Source: Cydia pomonella (taxonomy: Eukaryota > Arthropoda > Insecta > Lepidoptera > Tortricidae). Taken from it: a stretch of DNA of 64,000 nucleotides. The position numbers and the translations under genes are program-made. Location of the stretch: contig NC_084727.1 in NCBI RefSeq assembly GCF_033807575.1, positions 496,001 through 560,000 on the forward strand. The letters are read 5' to 3'. This document shows, in pieces, positions 10,120-23,400 of this stretch. The notes below the pieces were generated by a model. It was not told the origin of the DNA. It saw only the letters and a list, made by a program, of their open reading frames with translations, and ran no database searches. The number at the start of each line of letters is the position of its first letter. Positions within the stretch are counted from its first letter, which is position 1.

Positions 10120-13100
10120 CTGTTAGACAAGGACAACATTACACTCGCTGGTAATTACAAGGTACAAGGGATTTTCGTGCATTGACCCGTCTGTTGCTGT
10201 CTCTATTGCACGCGTATAATTATATTGCTGTCCCTCCCGTGATGCCGGCTGTCAATGTCACTCTGCGAGCGTTACACTAATATACAGCACAGACGGGTTA
10301 ATGTACGATAATCCTTGCGGAAAGAGTATTTTCTTTAGAACACTGGCGTGAGAGACATACTAATGTGGGATAAGGCTAAGTGTAATAGTATTTATACACC
10401 GTGGGCCAATTAAACCCGACAGATTTTAAACGTATTCTTGAACGCATTTAGAGACTAAAGTGTCATACAAAGTTTCCTGAGATCGATCTTGTTTTGGAGA
10501 TAAAGTAAATTTTTGTGAAAATTTGTTTCTATTATAACTTAGTGACAATCGCCTTTTTTAGCTGTGACGATGCCACTGTGTGACTTGGTTTAGACATACC
10601 TACTGACAGACATTAAAGTTTTAGAGAAAACTCGCAATTTTTATATGTAAATAAAAAGAACTTTACTTATTTGTTGTAATGATTTTTTTTTCACTAAGGT
10701 GTAAGTACAAATAACGTGTCATGTGCAATACACGCAAACAAAAACATTCTTGTCGGTGAATTTGGCTAAGTCATAAACATTTTTTGCTGCTTATGGGCTT
10801 AGGAATGCGTGGTTAAAATCTGTCTGGTTTAATTGCCCCACGGTGTATATAAGAGCAATGATAAATATAAGTTAAGTAACAAACTTTTAACGTTTTCAGT
10901 ATTAAAAAGAAATGTTTACACGTCAATATTTTTTTGAGTTGTTATGTTAATTATGTCTTTCTTGTCCTCGTTGACTAGATACGTCATCGACGCCTCGTAG
11001 ACGCCGTGTCTATTATACTCCGAGTGCGACTTACGCGTTAGTTCTCGATATGTGCCTCGTGTGTATCATGAACTTGTCCTCGTTGAGTAGATACGTCATC
11101 GACGCCTCGTAGACGCTTGTCCGGGGCCATCTGCTATCATACTCCGAGTGTGACTTACGCGTTAGTTCTCGATATGTGCCTCGTGTGTATCATGAACTTG
11201 TCCTCGTTGACTAGATACGTCATCGACGCCTCGTAGACGCCGTGTCTATTATACTCCGAGTGCGACTTACGCGTTAGTTCTCGATATGTGCCTCGTGTGT
11301 ATCATGAACTTGTCCTCGTTGAGTAGATACGTCATCGACGCCTCGTAGACGCTTGTCCGGGGCCATCTGCTATCATACTCCGAGTGTGACTTACGCGTTA
11401 GTTCTCGATATGTCCCTCGTGTGTATCATGAACTTGTCCTCGTTGACCAGATACGTCATCGACGCCTCGTAGATGCCGTGCCCGGGGCCCACTGCTATCT
11501 GTAAACACATGTAGCAATTTTTACATCTCGGTTTAGAATTCCGGTAAGGGCATTGAATTGTGTTTATTTGAACAAAAATGTATTATGTAAGTATGTCTCA
11601 AGGCGTGGGTGTATAAGCAAAAATGAAGGCGTGGAAAAATTTGCTTCTGGCAAGCTTTGATAGCTTAGATGGTAAACCCTTTGAACGCTTTATGTCATAA
11701 ACACAAACATCACTCAAACGCCAAGCTCCCGGGCGCAAATGAGCTAATGTATACCTTACTCGAAAGTGTGAAGATTACTTTGACAGCGTCCGCCATGACA
11801 CCTATAGGTGTCCTTGGCGCTGTGGGCACGACTAGTAACGACGACTGTAGATGTTCTTGGCATTCAAAAGGTTAAGAGCGATCAGTCTGGTGTTCCGAAC
11901 GGTCGCAAGTAGAACTCTTACCAAAAGCGGTAATTTGTAATTTTTTCCCCAATACCATTATAACACACTGTATATCTATCTCAGAAGCTTTTGATACAAT
12001 TATTTGCTTTAGTATGTGGAACGTACCTTGACTTGATAATTCTCGTTGGCAACTTTGGTTTTGGCGTCAAAGTGGCCAACATAACCGTCGGCGTCGCGCG
12101 CGTTCTTGAACGCCAGCAGGCGGCTGTTGGCGCGCTGGCGCAGCACCCACGCCGTCGACGTCAGCGTGCGGGGGACGCAGAGGTCCCTGGAACCAATTTA
12201 ACATCAGTTAACGAGTGCCTACCTCAACCTTGATGTCGAACGTCTTAGTACCAAAATAGATCAATCTTTGTTTAATAATTTTTTTGGTTATCACCTGAAG
12301 ATTTATAACTAAGTACAAAATGGGAATTTTTTTATTACTGATTTGTACCTCCGGTTAAGTAGCTGGTAACGAAACGGGAATCTTGTGACCACATTATGTA
12401 GCTGGCTACGAATCTTAGTTACCAAGCGGAACTGCACCGCACGGGCCCAATACGTATACTGGTTACGAAACTTAGTTACCAAACGAGTGTGGTACCGTTA
12501 TAATACGTAACTAGTTACAAACCGGGAATCTTGTGTCCACATTATATAGCTGGCTACGAAACTTAGTTACCAAACGGTCAGGCCCAATACGTATACTAGT
12601 TACGAAACTTAGTTACCAAACGGGTGTGGTACCGTTATAATACGTTACTAGTTACAAACCGGGAATCTTGTGTCCACATTATATAGATGGCTACGAAACT
12701 TAGTTACCAAACGGTCAGGCCCAATACGTATACTGGTTACGAAACTTAGTTACCAAACGGGTGTGGTACCGTTATAATACGTTACTAGTTACAAACCGGG
12801 AATCTTGTCCACATTATATAGCTGGCTACGAAACTTAGTTACTAAATGGTACCACATGAGCATAATACGAGAATCTAAACGTCGTCCGCCAAAGAAACAA
12901 AGTTCATCCTCACTTTCTCGACACGTGGCAAACCAAGAACAAGCGGGCATCTCGCTCGTTTTTTCCCAGAACGTGCAAGTTGTGGAATGAGCTACCTTCT
13001 GAGGTGTTTCCCTTGCGCTATGACATGGGGTTCTTCAAGAAGCAGGTTTTTAGGGTTCTCAAAGGTTGGCAACGCATAAGTGGCTCCTCCGATGTTGCTT

Positions 13101-16100
13101 ATGTCCATGGGCGGCGATGACTGCTTCCCATCAGGCGGCTCGTCTGCTCGTTTGCAGCCTATTACATCTAAGCACTTAGTACTTACCCAACTGTGATAAC
13201 GAGCGAGTTGATGTAGTCGAGGAATGCTGTGCTGTTTTTTCAAAGCACGGTCGTGGACAAGTTTTGTCACGCGAGGCAAGCGTGCCTCGCACTTACCCGA
13301 CAGTGACGACTAGCGAGTTAATGTAGTCATGGAGCGCTTATGCAGTTTTCTGGTACAACGGGTCAACGGTGGAGACGTTTTTCCACGCGAGGCAAGCGCA
13401 TCAGTGTAGAATGCCTCGTACTAACACGACTTTGGCAACAAGTGAGTTGATGTAGTCGAGGAATTCTTGTGCAGGCTTCTCGAATAATGGGTCGTCGGTG
13501 GACACGTTTTTCCACGCGAGGCAAGCGCATCAGTGCAGAACGCCTCGTACTTACCCGACTGTGGCGACGAGCGAGTTGATGTAGTCAAGGAGCGCTTGCG
13601 CAGTCTTCTCGAAGAACGGGTCGTCTGTAGACACGTTTTGCCACGCGAGGCAAGCGCACCAGTGCGGCTCGATGCCTGCCTCGCTACAAGAGCGGTTGCG
13701 AGGGATCTGAAAACAAAATTGAAGATTGAATCAATATTAAGGGGCTACTAAGTCTGCGTATATCTACTCGTAAGCCCCGCCCGCCAGTTCCTCCCTTCCA
13801 GCTAGCACGCTCGATTTAAGTAGACCTCCAATTCTGTTACTAATGAATAGAAGTCCGGGTCAACGCATCTGGTTATAACAAAGCTTGGATCGCTGAGCGA
13901 ACGACATGCGTCTGATCTAGGTCAGACTCGACGGCCGACCACACGCTACGTTGCTCGCGTATAGGGCGCAAAGAGAAGCCGAAATGCGTAAAGTGGGCGT
14001 TTTCAGTTGAATTCATGAAATCAAAAATGCTAATAAATATCTCGATATTATCATTAAAACGATAATATTCAGTTCTGAGAAACTTAAAAAAAATAACATC
14101 TTTACTTTAAAGTAGATTATGTTTCATAAAGATGCGTTATTTAGTTACACTGAGGTAACAACGTAATGAGGAGAGGCATTTTTTTCTATCGAGAAATTTT
14201 AGGCATTCGTGTTTTGGCTTCTGACAATACTTATATCATAAAGTCCAGATCCGAAATAGTATTTTATACAATCGTGGTCGTGACATAATAGAGAGCTTTT
14301 CAATCTCGTACCTTACTTAGGCAACTCAGCAAGCTTCGTTGCCTAAGTAAGGTACGAGATTGAAAAGCTTTTTCGCGATTTCGGAGTTGGTTCCATACTA
14401 AAATATGCATAAATTATTGCAGGTGACTAAATCAACAATCCGTATACATTTTAGTCATACTTGAATCACCATTACAGTCATTCGTGTGGCGTAGTCAGCG
14501 CGTGTTAGCTTCGAGCTCTTGTATGCTCCTGGTACCCAATTTTATATTACTTCCAGTCATTTTATCAAAAACTATTATTATTTATGTGTCATTATGACAA
14601 TAAAATAATATTTGTAAAATGTATGAAAGTACGAATGGTCAATACGTAGTCCGCCCCCCGCACTTTATACGGGTTCCAATGCTGCTTCATATCCAACACA
14701 TCCAGAATGGAATAGGGAGCGTGCATGAACTGTAGGAGGCAGAATAGGAACCGGTAGATTTTTGGCGCGATGATTAGTGTTTGTCTCCTTCTGTCTTATA
14801 TGCTCCTGGTATCTACTTTCATATTGTCAGTCGAAATTATCAATTAAGTTTCGTTATTTAGGACTTACCGGTTCCAACATGGTCAGCGCCCTAGTGTAAT
14901 CCGCCCCCCGCACTTTGTACGGATTCCAATGCTGCCTCATATCCAGCACGTCGAGTATGGTGCTGTGCAGGTCGTGCGGCGTGGTGAGCGCGCGCGCGTT
15001 TGTCTCCTACTGTCTTATATGCTCCTGGTACTTTTGTATACATTTCAATCACATTCAGTCAGCGCGAGTGAGCTTCGAGCGATAATTAGTGTTTGTCTCC
15101 TTCTGTCTTATATGCTCCTGGTACCTACTTTCATATTGTCAGTCGAAAATCTATCAATAAAATTTCCTTATTTAGACTTACCGGTTCCAACATGGTCAGC
15201 GCCCTAGTGTAATCCGCCCCTCGCACTTTATAGGGGTTCCAATGCTGCCTCATATCCAGCACGTCCAGTATGGTGCTGTGCAGGTCGTGCGGCGTGGTGA
15301 GCGCGCGCGCGTTGTGCTGCAGGGCGCGCTGCGCGTGCGGGCGCGCGCGGGCCAGGCGCGCGGGGAGGCGCACCGCCAGCAGGGGGAGGCGCTCCTCCAG
15401 CTTGCCCTGCAGCGTGTCGCGGACGTTCGCGTACCTGCAGGATACACCTACAACTATTATATATACCTTACGAAGGTAAACTGTGAGAGTAAAGTCCGGA
15501 CTCGTCCTCGAAGTAAATTCAAGGTGGTGAGCGTTCCGACTGAACGTCTAGCGACCTTCAACGAGGAGTTTTGGCCGAAGGGTGTCAAGTTTCGAGGGTG
15601 GGCGGCCTACGTGTGGTCATCGGTACCCACCTGGGTCCGTGGTCTCCCATGACAACTATAAGCGTATCTTCGGCCCTGGACATGAGGCTGTGCAGGAACG
15701 CGGCGGTGTCGTCGTCGGCGTTCTTGATAAGGTTGAAGTCGTCGTGCGTGATATCGGCGATAAACGTGAAGATGAAACGCTTACCGCCCAACTCCAGGAA
15801 CTACGAGGGAAATATTTATTTTAAGTAAAAAAACATTTTAAAAATTGTCTACCTACCCACATCAATATCTCTTTGTATAGTTTTGCAAGAATATAACAAA
15901 ATTTGCACTTAATGTTATAAATAGATAAAAATGTACTTGTCAATATAATTAATTATTAATATAAGTATGTTTTACTGATGTAAGTGAATTGTAATATTTT
16001 TATGAGTAATAAAATAAAAGATTCTTTAAATCTAAAAGTGACGGGAACGTCTGGTCCGGAGCATAAGGACGCTTTAGGCATGGAATACCAAAAATGTTGG

Positions 16101-17828
16101 CTGTTTTTGCAACGACTGGCTGAAACCGTGATGAGTGGCGGAAGAATGCCTTTGCCCAGCAGTGGGACACAAATTAGGCTATTAAAAAAAACAGCGTTGT
16201 CAACCCTAGTGTTGACTTACCGACGCGTATAATAATGACCTGCGTTCAAGGTCACCATTGTATGAATATTACGATTTTAAATACTAGCTTTTTCAACGAT
16301 AGAAACAAATAGGTATGTACAATATAATACACATCCTCTTTATTGCCCAACCTCAAAAAACAGTAACAGAAAAACATACATAATACATAAATAAATAAAT
16401 ATTATAGGACATTATTACACAAATTGACTAAGTCCCACAGTAAGCTCAATAAGGCTTGTGTTGAGGGTACATAGACAACGATATATATAATATATAAATA
16501 TTTATAAATACTTAAATACATAGAAAACACCCATGACTCAGGAACAAATATCCATGCTCATCACACGAATAAATGCCCCTACCAGGATTTGAACCCGGAA
16601 CCATCGGCTTCGTAGGCAGGGTCACTACCCACTAGGCCAAACCGGTCGCCATGAAGACAGAGGTGACAACAGGCGGTCTTATCGGCGATAATAACACATA
16701 GTTTGTGTTAATCCTCCACAAAAATTTACCTGTATACTAACCAATCATCCATTTTTACCAATTAAGCACTAAAATGACAAATCGGTAGGATACATTGGAG
16801 CAATTCAGCTGTCATTTTAGTAAATACCGTAATAAGTTTTACCTGCTCAGTGATCATCATGACTAACTGCGGTGTGTCTCCTAAACAGTAGTACGACTTT
16901 TTCCCCTTAGACCAATGTTGGGGGGGGGGGGGGGGTACTCAAGTCTTCTAAGTAGGATCAGAGATCAGCAAATAGGCCACAGGGACACTTATATTTTTTT
17001 TAGAAACATTAAAAATAACAAAATATAATTACAAATATGGAATCAATCAAATATTAGATAATTATTAGAGATGTATACAGTATCTAAACGTCGAATTACA
17101 CAAAAAACTATGCTTTAAAAATACAACCCGTAAATACTAAAATTCTTTAGAGATGATGCTCTAAGTGCCAGATATAAAAAAAGATCATTAAATTATTCTT
17201 AGAGACGTAAAAGGTCTCCAAAACTTGAATTAATATAAAAAAATATAAAAAATAAACTATATATTTATTTATACAGACAAAGTGCCAAAAATATGTAAAC
17301 ACTACTCTAATATATGGACCATAACGTCGTGTATACATATTATTGGCACTTCGATCGTGTCGATGTTTTCAGACGGCACTGTACATATTCGATATTTTTA
17401 TACAAATTTTGTCGTGTCTTACCTGCTCAGTGATGTTTATCATGACTTTAAACTGTGGCGTGTCCCCCAGACAGTAGTAGGACTTCTTCCCCTTCCACCA
17501 GTGCGAGGGGGAGGGCCGGGCGACGAGGTCCTCCAGGTAGAAGGAGCGCAGGTAGTGGTCGGCGGGCTGGCGGCGGAAGCCGTTGAAGCGGTACTGGAAG
17601 GTACCGATGTTGGGCATGTCCTCGAAGTACGCTGTGCGGTACCTGGAAAAGTCTTCACTAAATAGTCTTGACCCGGGTACGTCCTTAAACTACGTCCAAA
17701 AGAGAGGTATGGGCATTGTGAATGTCATCTAGTTTTGTGTGGTAGGGCAAAGCACAGCGGATGTCATTCCAGATTACCATTTCTACTTACTATCAGGCGG
17801 GCCGTATGCTTGTTTTCCACCGACGTAG

Positions 17829-17899
<71 letters not shown>

Positions 17900-18105
17900 A
17901 GAGCCCAACTGGGGAAGTACCTCCACCTCAACCAGCCAAATAACACTAGACCCTACTCATAGTGTTGTGTTCCTGCCGGTGAGGTATGGGCATTGTGAAT
18001 GTCATCTAGTTTTGTGTGGTAGGGCAAAGCACAGCGGATGTCATTCCAGATTACCATTTCTACTTACTATCAGGCGGGCCGTATGCTTGTTTTCCACCGA
18101 CGTAG

Positions 18106-18170
<65 letters not shown>

Positions 18171-20459
18171 AGAGCCCAACTGGGGAAGTACCTCCACCTC
18201 AACCAGCCAAATAACACTAGACCCTACTCATAGTGTTGTGTTCCTGCCGGTGAGTAAGGTTGCCAGAGCTCAACGAGCGTGCGGAGTATTATAATCAATA
18301 TTAGCACGAGCGGTTAAGAGGCTGTCAACACCCAATGTCCTTGAAATTGATGTTATTTAAACAGTTTTTTAAGAAAGACTATTTGTTTTAGTCAAGTAAG
18401 AAAACTATATGTTCATATTAATTATATTTCAAAGACCGTGGTTGTACTCGATACATGATTGAACGAAATCGGCTCGATAGAAAATAATTGCAAAGATTGG
18501 TCTTAAAATCATAATTAAACGGTTTTATGTCTTTATTGTTTTTACTTATGGGTCTGCAATTAAAATCACAATTTCAAAACATTTATATCTAAACCGTGGT
18601 TGAGTAAAATATTACACTAATAATAATCCACTTTTATTATTTAAATATTTTTCTTATTATTCCCTTGCCCAGGCCCAGTAACATGCGACAGTGCTATCTC
18701 ATTTACTCCGATACAAATAGACAGTGTGCGCGCTTTAGGTATTGACAGCCTTTTAACAACAATTTTGCCCCCTTGTAAAAAAATAACTATTCATGTTTAA
18801 TACCATTATAATCACTATATAAATCGTGTCATCCACGATGACGCGCAGATTTGTCAAATCTAACCTTTACTAACATGTCAATACGAGTCACCATGAATGC
18901 AACGATCGACACGGTTTGAAAGCACTCACCCGTCCTGCTTCAACTTGTAGAATATGAAAGGGAAGGAGTCCAGGCTGCCATTATTGTGCTTGCTCTTTCT
19001 AACGTCGGGTAGTTCCAGCTCGTTCTTGCCCGTGAGGATCGGGAACAGGGCCGCGGGCGTCCCGTCTCCTATGATGTTGTATCTGGAAAGTAAAAAGAGA
19101 GCCATTTTATTTAACACACACTTTTGTTTTAAATTCGAATATTTTCATGTTATTTCTACTAAAAAAGTGTCCCAAAATTTCCATAAATTTTTCGTTCCTT
19201 CCATACCGTAGTAGTGGTAAGTCATCAACGCTATGTATATCAAGGGCGGATCCACCGTTGTGGGCACGATGGGCATGCCCACAACCCTAATAGGGTGCCC
19301 TATTGATTCGCCGAGTAAAATTACGCCGATTTTTGTTTCGCAGACGCTTTGGCAGACCACTGTTTGGCAGAATTTCATTACGCAGAGTAGTCAGTTGGCA
19401 ACTTGGTACATTTACGAGTATAAGCGGATTTACTTTTCGTAGAGTAATCGTTTAGTAACCGTCACAATTACCCGAGAAACCCGTGGTCGAAACACGATAG
19501 GTAGAGTGATTTTTTGTATTAATTATTAGATATTGGAGCATGTTACTATCAGCTGACCCCTACTTATTTACAAGAATAACATTTATTTACTAACATTACA
19601 GGGGCAATTGTTTTTAGCTTAACGAGTCTTAGAAACCCGAGACATTTACAAATATTAGTCCAAATTTCTAAAAATATTGCCAGCGTAGTTATCTATCTAA
19701 ACAGGGCTCCATAGACTGCAATAAATTGTTTAAGATTTCCGATACATTACTTTATACGCGGGTAATATGTATGTACTCGTAGTACCGTAATTGCTAAATT
19801 AGTAACTGTCACTTTATTCGAAATTTAATTTAATAAAATAACCGGCCAAGAGCATGTCGGGCCACGCTCAGTGTAGGGTTCCGTAGCTACTCTTCCGTCA
19901 CAATAAGCTAAATTGGAGCTTAAAGTATAGTAAATTGTTAACCAAGGGATGAAACGGTACCTTTCACCTGAGTTAAACAAATAGGCAAGTTTGCATAATC
20001 AGTACCTAATTAAAATAAGTCTTTTTACTATGAAGGGAAAACTTTTTGCGATAACTCAAAAACAGCTAAACTGATCATGTCCGCTATAGTTTTCATTTAA
20101 TGTCTTTCTTAAGCCCTACTTCCACCATTTTTTTCATATTTTTTGGACCTATGGTTCAAAAGTTAGAGGGGGGGGAACCCATTTTTTTTTCTTTCGGAGC
20201 GATTATCTCCGAATATATTCACTTTATCAAAAATGTTTAGTGAAAACCCCTATTAGTTTTGAAAGACCTTTCCAACGATACCCCACACTCTAGGGTTGAA
20301 GCGAAAAAAAAAATTCACCCCCACTTTACGTGTAGGGGAGGTACCCTAAAAAAAATTTAATTTTTAGAATTTATTGTACGACTTTGTCGGCTTTATTGAT
20401 TTATATATCCATGCCAAATTTCAGCTTTCTAGCACTAACGACCACGGAGCAAAGCCTCG

Positions 20460-20490
<31 letters not shown>

Positions 20491-23400
20491 GGACATGACG
20501 AAACTATAAGGGTTCCGTTTTATGCCATTTGGCTACGGAACCCTAAAAACGTTACTCGAGTAAAAATTGTTTAATCCGACAGATTACTCTGCCAAATGAA
20601 ATTCTTAGGTTACTAACGGATTACCAAGTTTTTTGCTAAATAAGAAAGTAAGAAATAAAGAAAAAAAACTGTAACCAAAAGACTTTTTTTTATGGTAGAA
20701 GAGGCAAACGAGCAGACGGATCACCTGATAGTAAGCGATTACCGCCGCCCATGGACACCTGCAACACCAGAGGGGTTGTAAGTGCGTTGCCGGCCTTTAA
20801 GATGAGTACGCTCTTTTCTTGAAGGTTTGAAGGTCGTATCGGTCCGGAAATACCGCAGGCGACAGTTCATTCCACAGTTTAGCAGTGCGAGGCAGAAAGT
20901 ATATTAGTGTAGTAGTGTTTTTTATTTAGTCATTTTAATACGTTGCTGTCTCTTTTTTATGTATAGCAAAGTCTATTAACTTAACCTAACCACACAGTAT
21001 TTTTATGCGACAGTTCGTTTTTGTGGGGGTCGCACCTCCAACCTAACTCTCTTTTCCGGCAACCGTTTGCATTTCTGGGGGTCGCAGTTCTAACTTAACC
21101 TGATTTTCTAACAAGAGTTCATTATTAAGAGTGTCGCAGGTCTAACCTAGCCCGCTTTTTTGGCAACAGTTCGTTTTCATGTTGTTGTAAAAAATAAATA
21201 AAAATAGACTAAACATGTTTGATAAACTAAAAATTGTTCAACTTTTTTAAATAAAGTTAAAAAAATTTGGTCTAATGAATGTTGTTGAATTGTTGTTACG
21301 GAAATGGTAATTTGTATTTGTTAAATTGAAATCTGTCAAATAAGTATAGAGAAAAAGGTTGATTGAAAAATGTACAGCTGCAAAAAAATATTTGGGAAAT
21401 GAAATTGGGTATTTTTTTTTTGTAAAACCAAAATTACCAAAAGTTACATCTAGGTACGAATAAATCCCTCTGCAAAACGATGTTCGGCGAAACGTTGTCT
21501 GCGAATCAATAATCTACAAAAAATATGTCGGGGAATCATAGGTACCCCCTTATAGTCTTGTGACGTAACACTTTCACAGTATATTGCGATCGATAGGCTG
21601 ATGATCGTTCATGAACGACGACGATCATATCTCATGAGTCATGATTGTTAATGAGTGAGTTCGTAATCCGACTCGCACTTGGCCGATTTTAGGGTGGCTG
21701 TGACCACAACCTTTTTTGAGGGCTGGATCCGCGCCTGATGTATATGCAACTTTATGTACACTGTATAACCGTGCTTCAGTTCGTGCCTAACATTTGTTTG
21801 ATTTACATTCTTCCTAACGCCATCCGAAGATGGCGACCGTGACAGGACATCAAACCTCGTAGGTCCACGTGCCGTAGTTCGGATTTAAAACCTAACATAT
21901 TTTTTGCTTACTAAACCGGTTAATTTGACAAGAACTATTCTCATAATAACCGGTTGAAAATATCGTGTTTTCGAGCGAAGCCGAGATTAGACGGTTTTGT
22001 GTCAAGTACATAATAAAGGTTTGGAAATCTAACCGGTTTCCGAGCCTTGCTTATATTATAACACCCCTCTTTTCGCGTCGGGGCTTAAAAACTATGCTGA
22101 ATTACTAACCCCTAAGGAAGCCGAGAGTATTTAAAAAAATCAGGTACTGACCCCTCCATAACAGTAAATCCTAGATCCTTCAACGCCTGCCAGCTTTTCT
22201 TCATCCGCCTGATGAAGCCATTTCTGGCCGTCGTGTCGAAGCCAAATATGACGACGTTGAAGGAGTCCTCCCGGCCCGCGGGGGACGGCAGCGGCGGGAC
22301 GGGGCGGAACCCGAGTGTGTTGCCCGACCAATCCGCTTTCTTGTTGCTGAAATTAGTTTGTGTCCAAAATTTCATTTTTGATAATAGCTTTTATAGCTGA
22401 CTGTACTTTGCTTTCAAAATCCCCAAACATAATTAGGTTGCGTTGTTTTATCAGAGACTTGACAGAGCTTCTGTCTCCATCATCAGATCAGCTCGATGGT
22501 ACCATAATATTGCATTGTCACCCGACTTACATATGTATGCAAATTTTCAGCTTCATCACATACATACCACACAAACACATACATACAGGGCAAGTTGTAC
22601 ACTATGGGCCAATTAAACGTGACAGATTTTAACTACGCTTTCCTGAGGTCATAAGGAGCAAAAAATTTTATATGAGTTTTGGCCATATTCGTTAAAATAT
22701 TTTTTTGGCAAAATACAATTTTCTTTGCCTTTTCTTCACACGACACGTTATCTATTTTTACACCTTGGTGAAAAAAAAACATTACAACGAATAAGTTAAG
22801 TTTGTTTTTTATTTACAGACAAAAAAAATCGAGTTTTCTTGAAAACTTTAATGTCTGTCAGTAGGTATGTCTAAACCAAGTCTCATAGTGGCAGCGTCTA
22901 AGGCGTTTTCCACTATGTTATAACAGACACAATTTTTTTTTTTTTTTTTTAGAAACAAACAGCCTTTTACAAATATATTTACAATAAATGAACTAAAAAT
23001 AGGCCTAAAGTTTCCTACATTACTAAGAAAACTATTACATAGAAAAAATCGCAAAAATTGGCATTATCTCACAAACAAGATCGATTTCAGGAAACTTTGT
23101 ATGACATTTTAGTCTCTAAATGCGGTCTATAATACACCTTTAAAACCTTTTTTTATACTACGTCGGTGGCAAACAAGCATACGGCCCGCCCGATGGTAAG
23201 CAGCCTCCGTAACCTATGGACACCGGCAACTCCAGAGAAGTTAATGCGCGTTGCCAACCCTTACACTCCGCACCCTCGTTGAGTTCTGGCAAAATTACTC
23301 ACCGGCAGGAACACAACACTGTGAGTAGGGTCTAGTGTTACTTGGCTTATTTTTCTACTCTTCGACTGTACTGGTTAAGACACATTTTAACTCACGCCAT

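Noticed and set aside
10961..11498. CRISPR-like array of regular repeats
   Set aside because: Repeats are 112/124-bp tandem copies of exon 14, without short repeats and unique spacers; the genome is eukaryotic.
15242..15652. 136-residue plus-strand ORF over the GC-rich region
   Set aside because: Antisense to exon 11, whose minus-strand frame shows conserved DUF229 motifs and splice sites.
17735..18233. ORFs with long poly-lysine or poly-phenylalanine
   Set aside because: Translations of poly(A)/poly(T) runs inside repeat Y.
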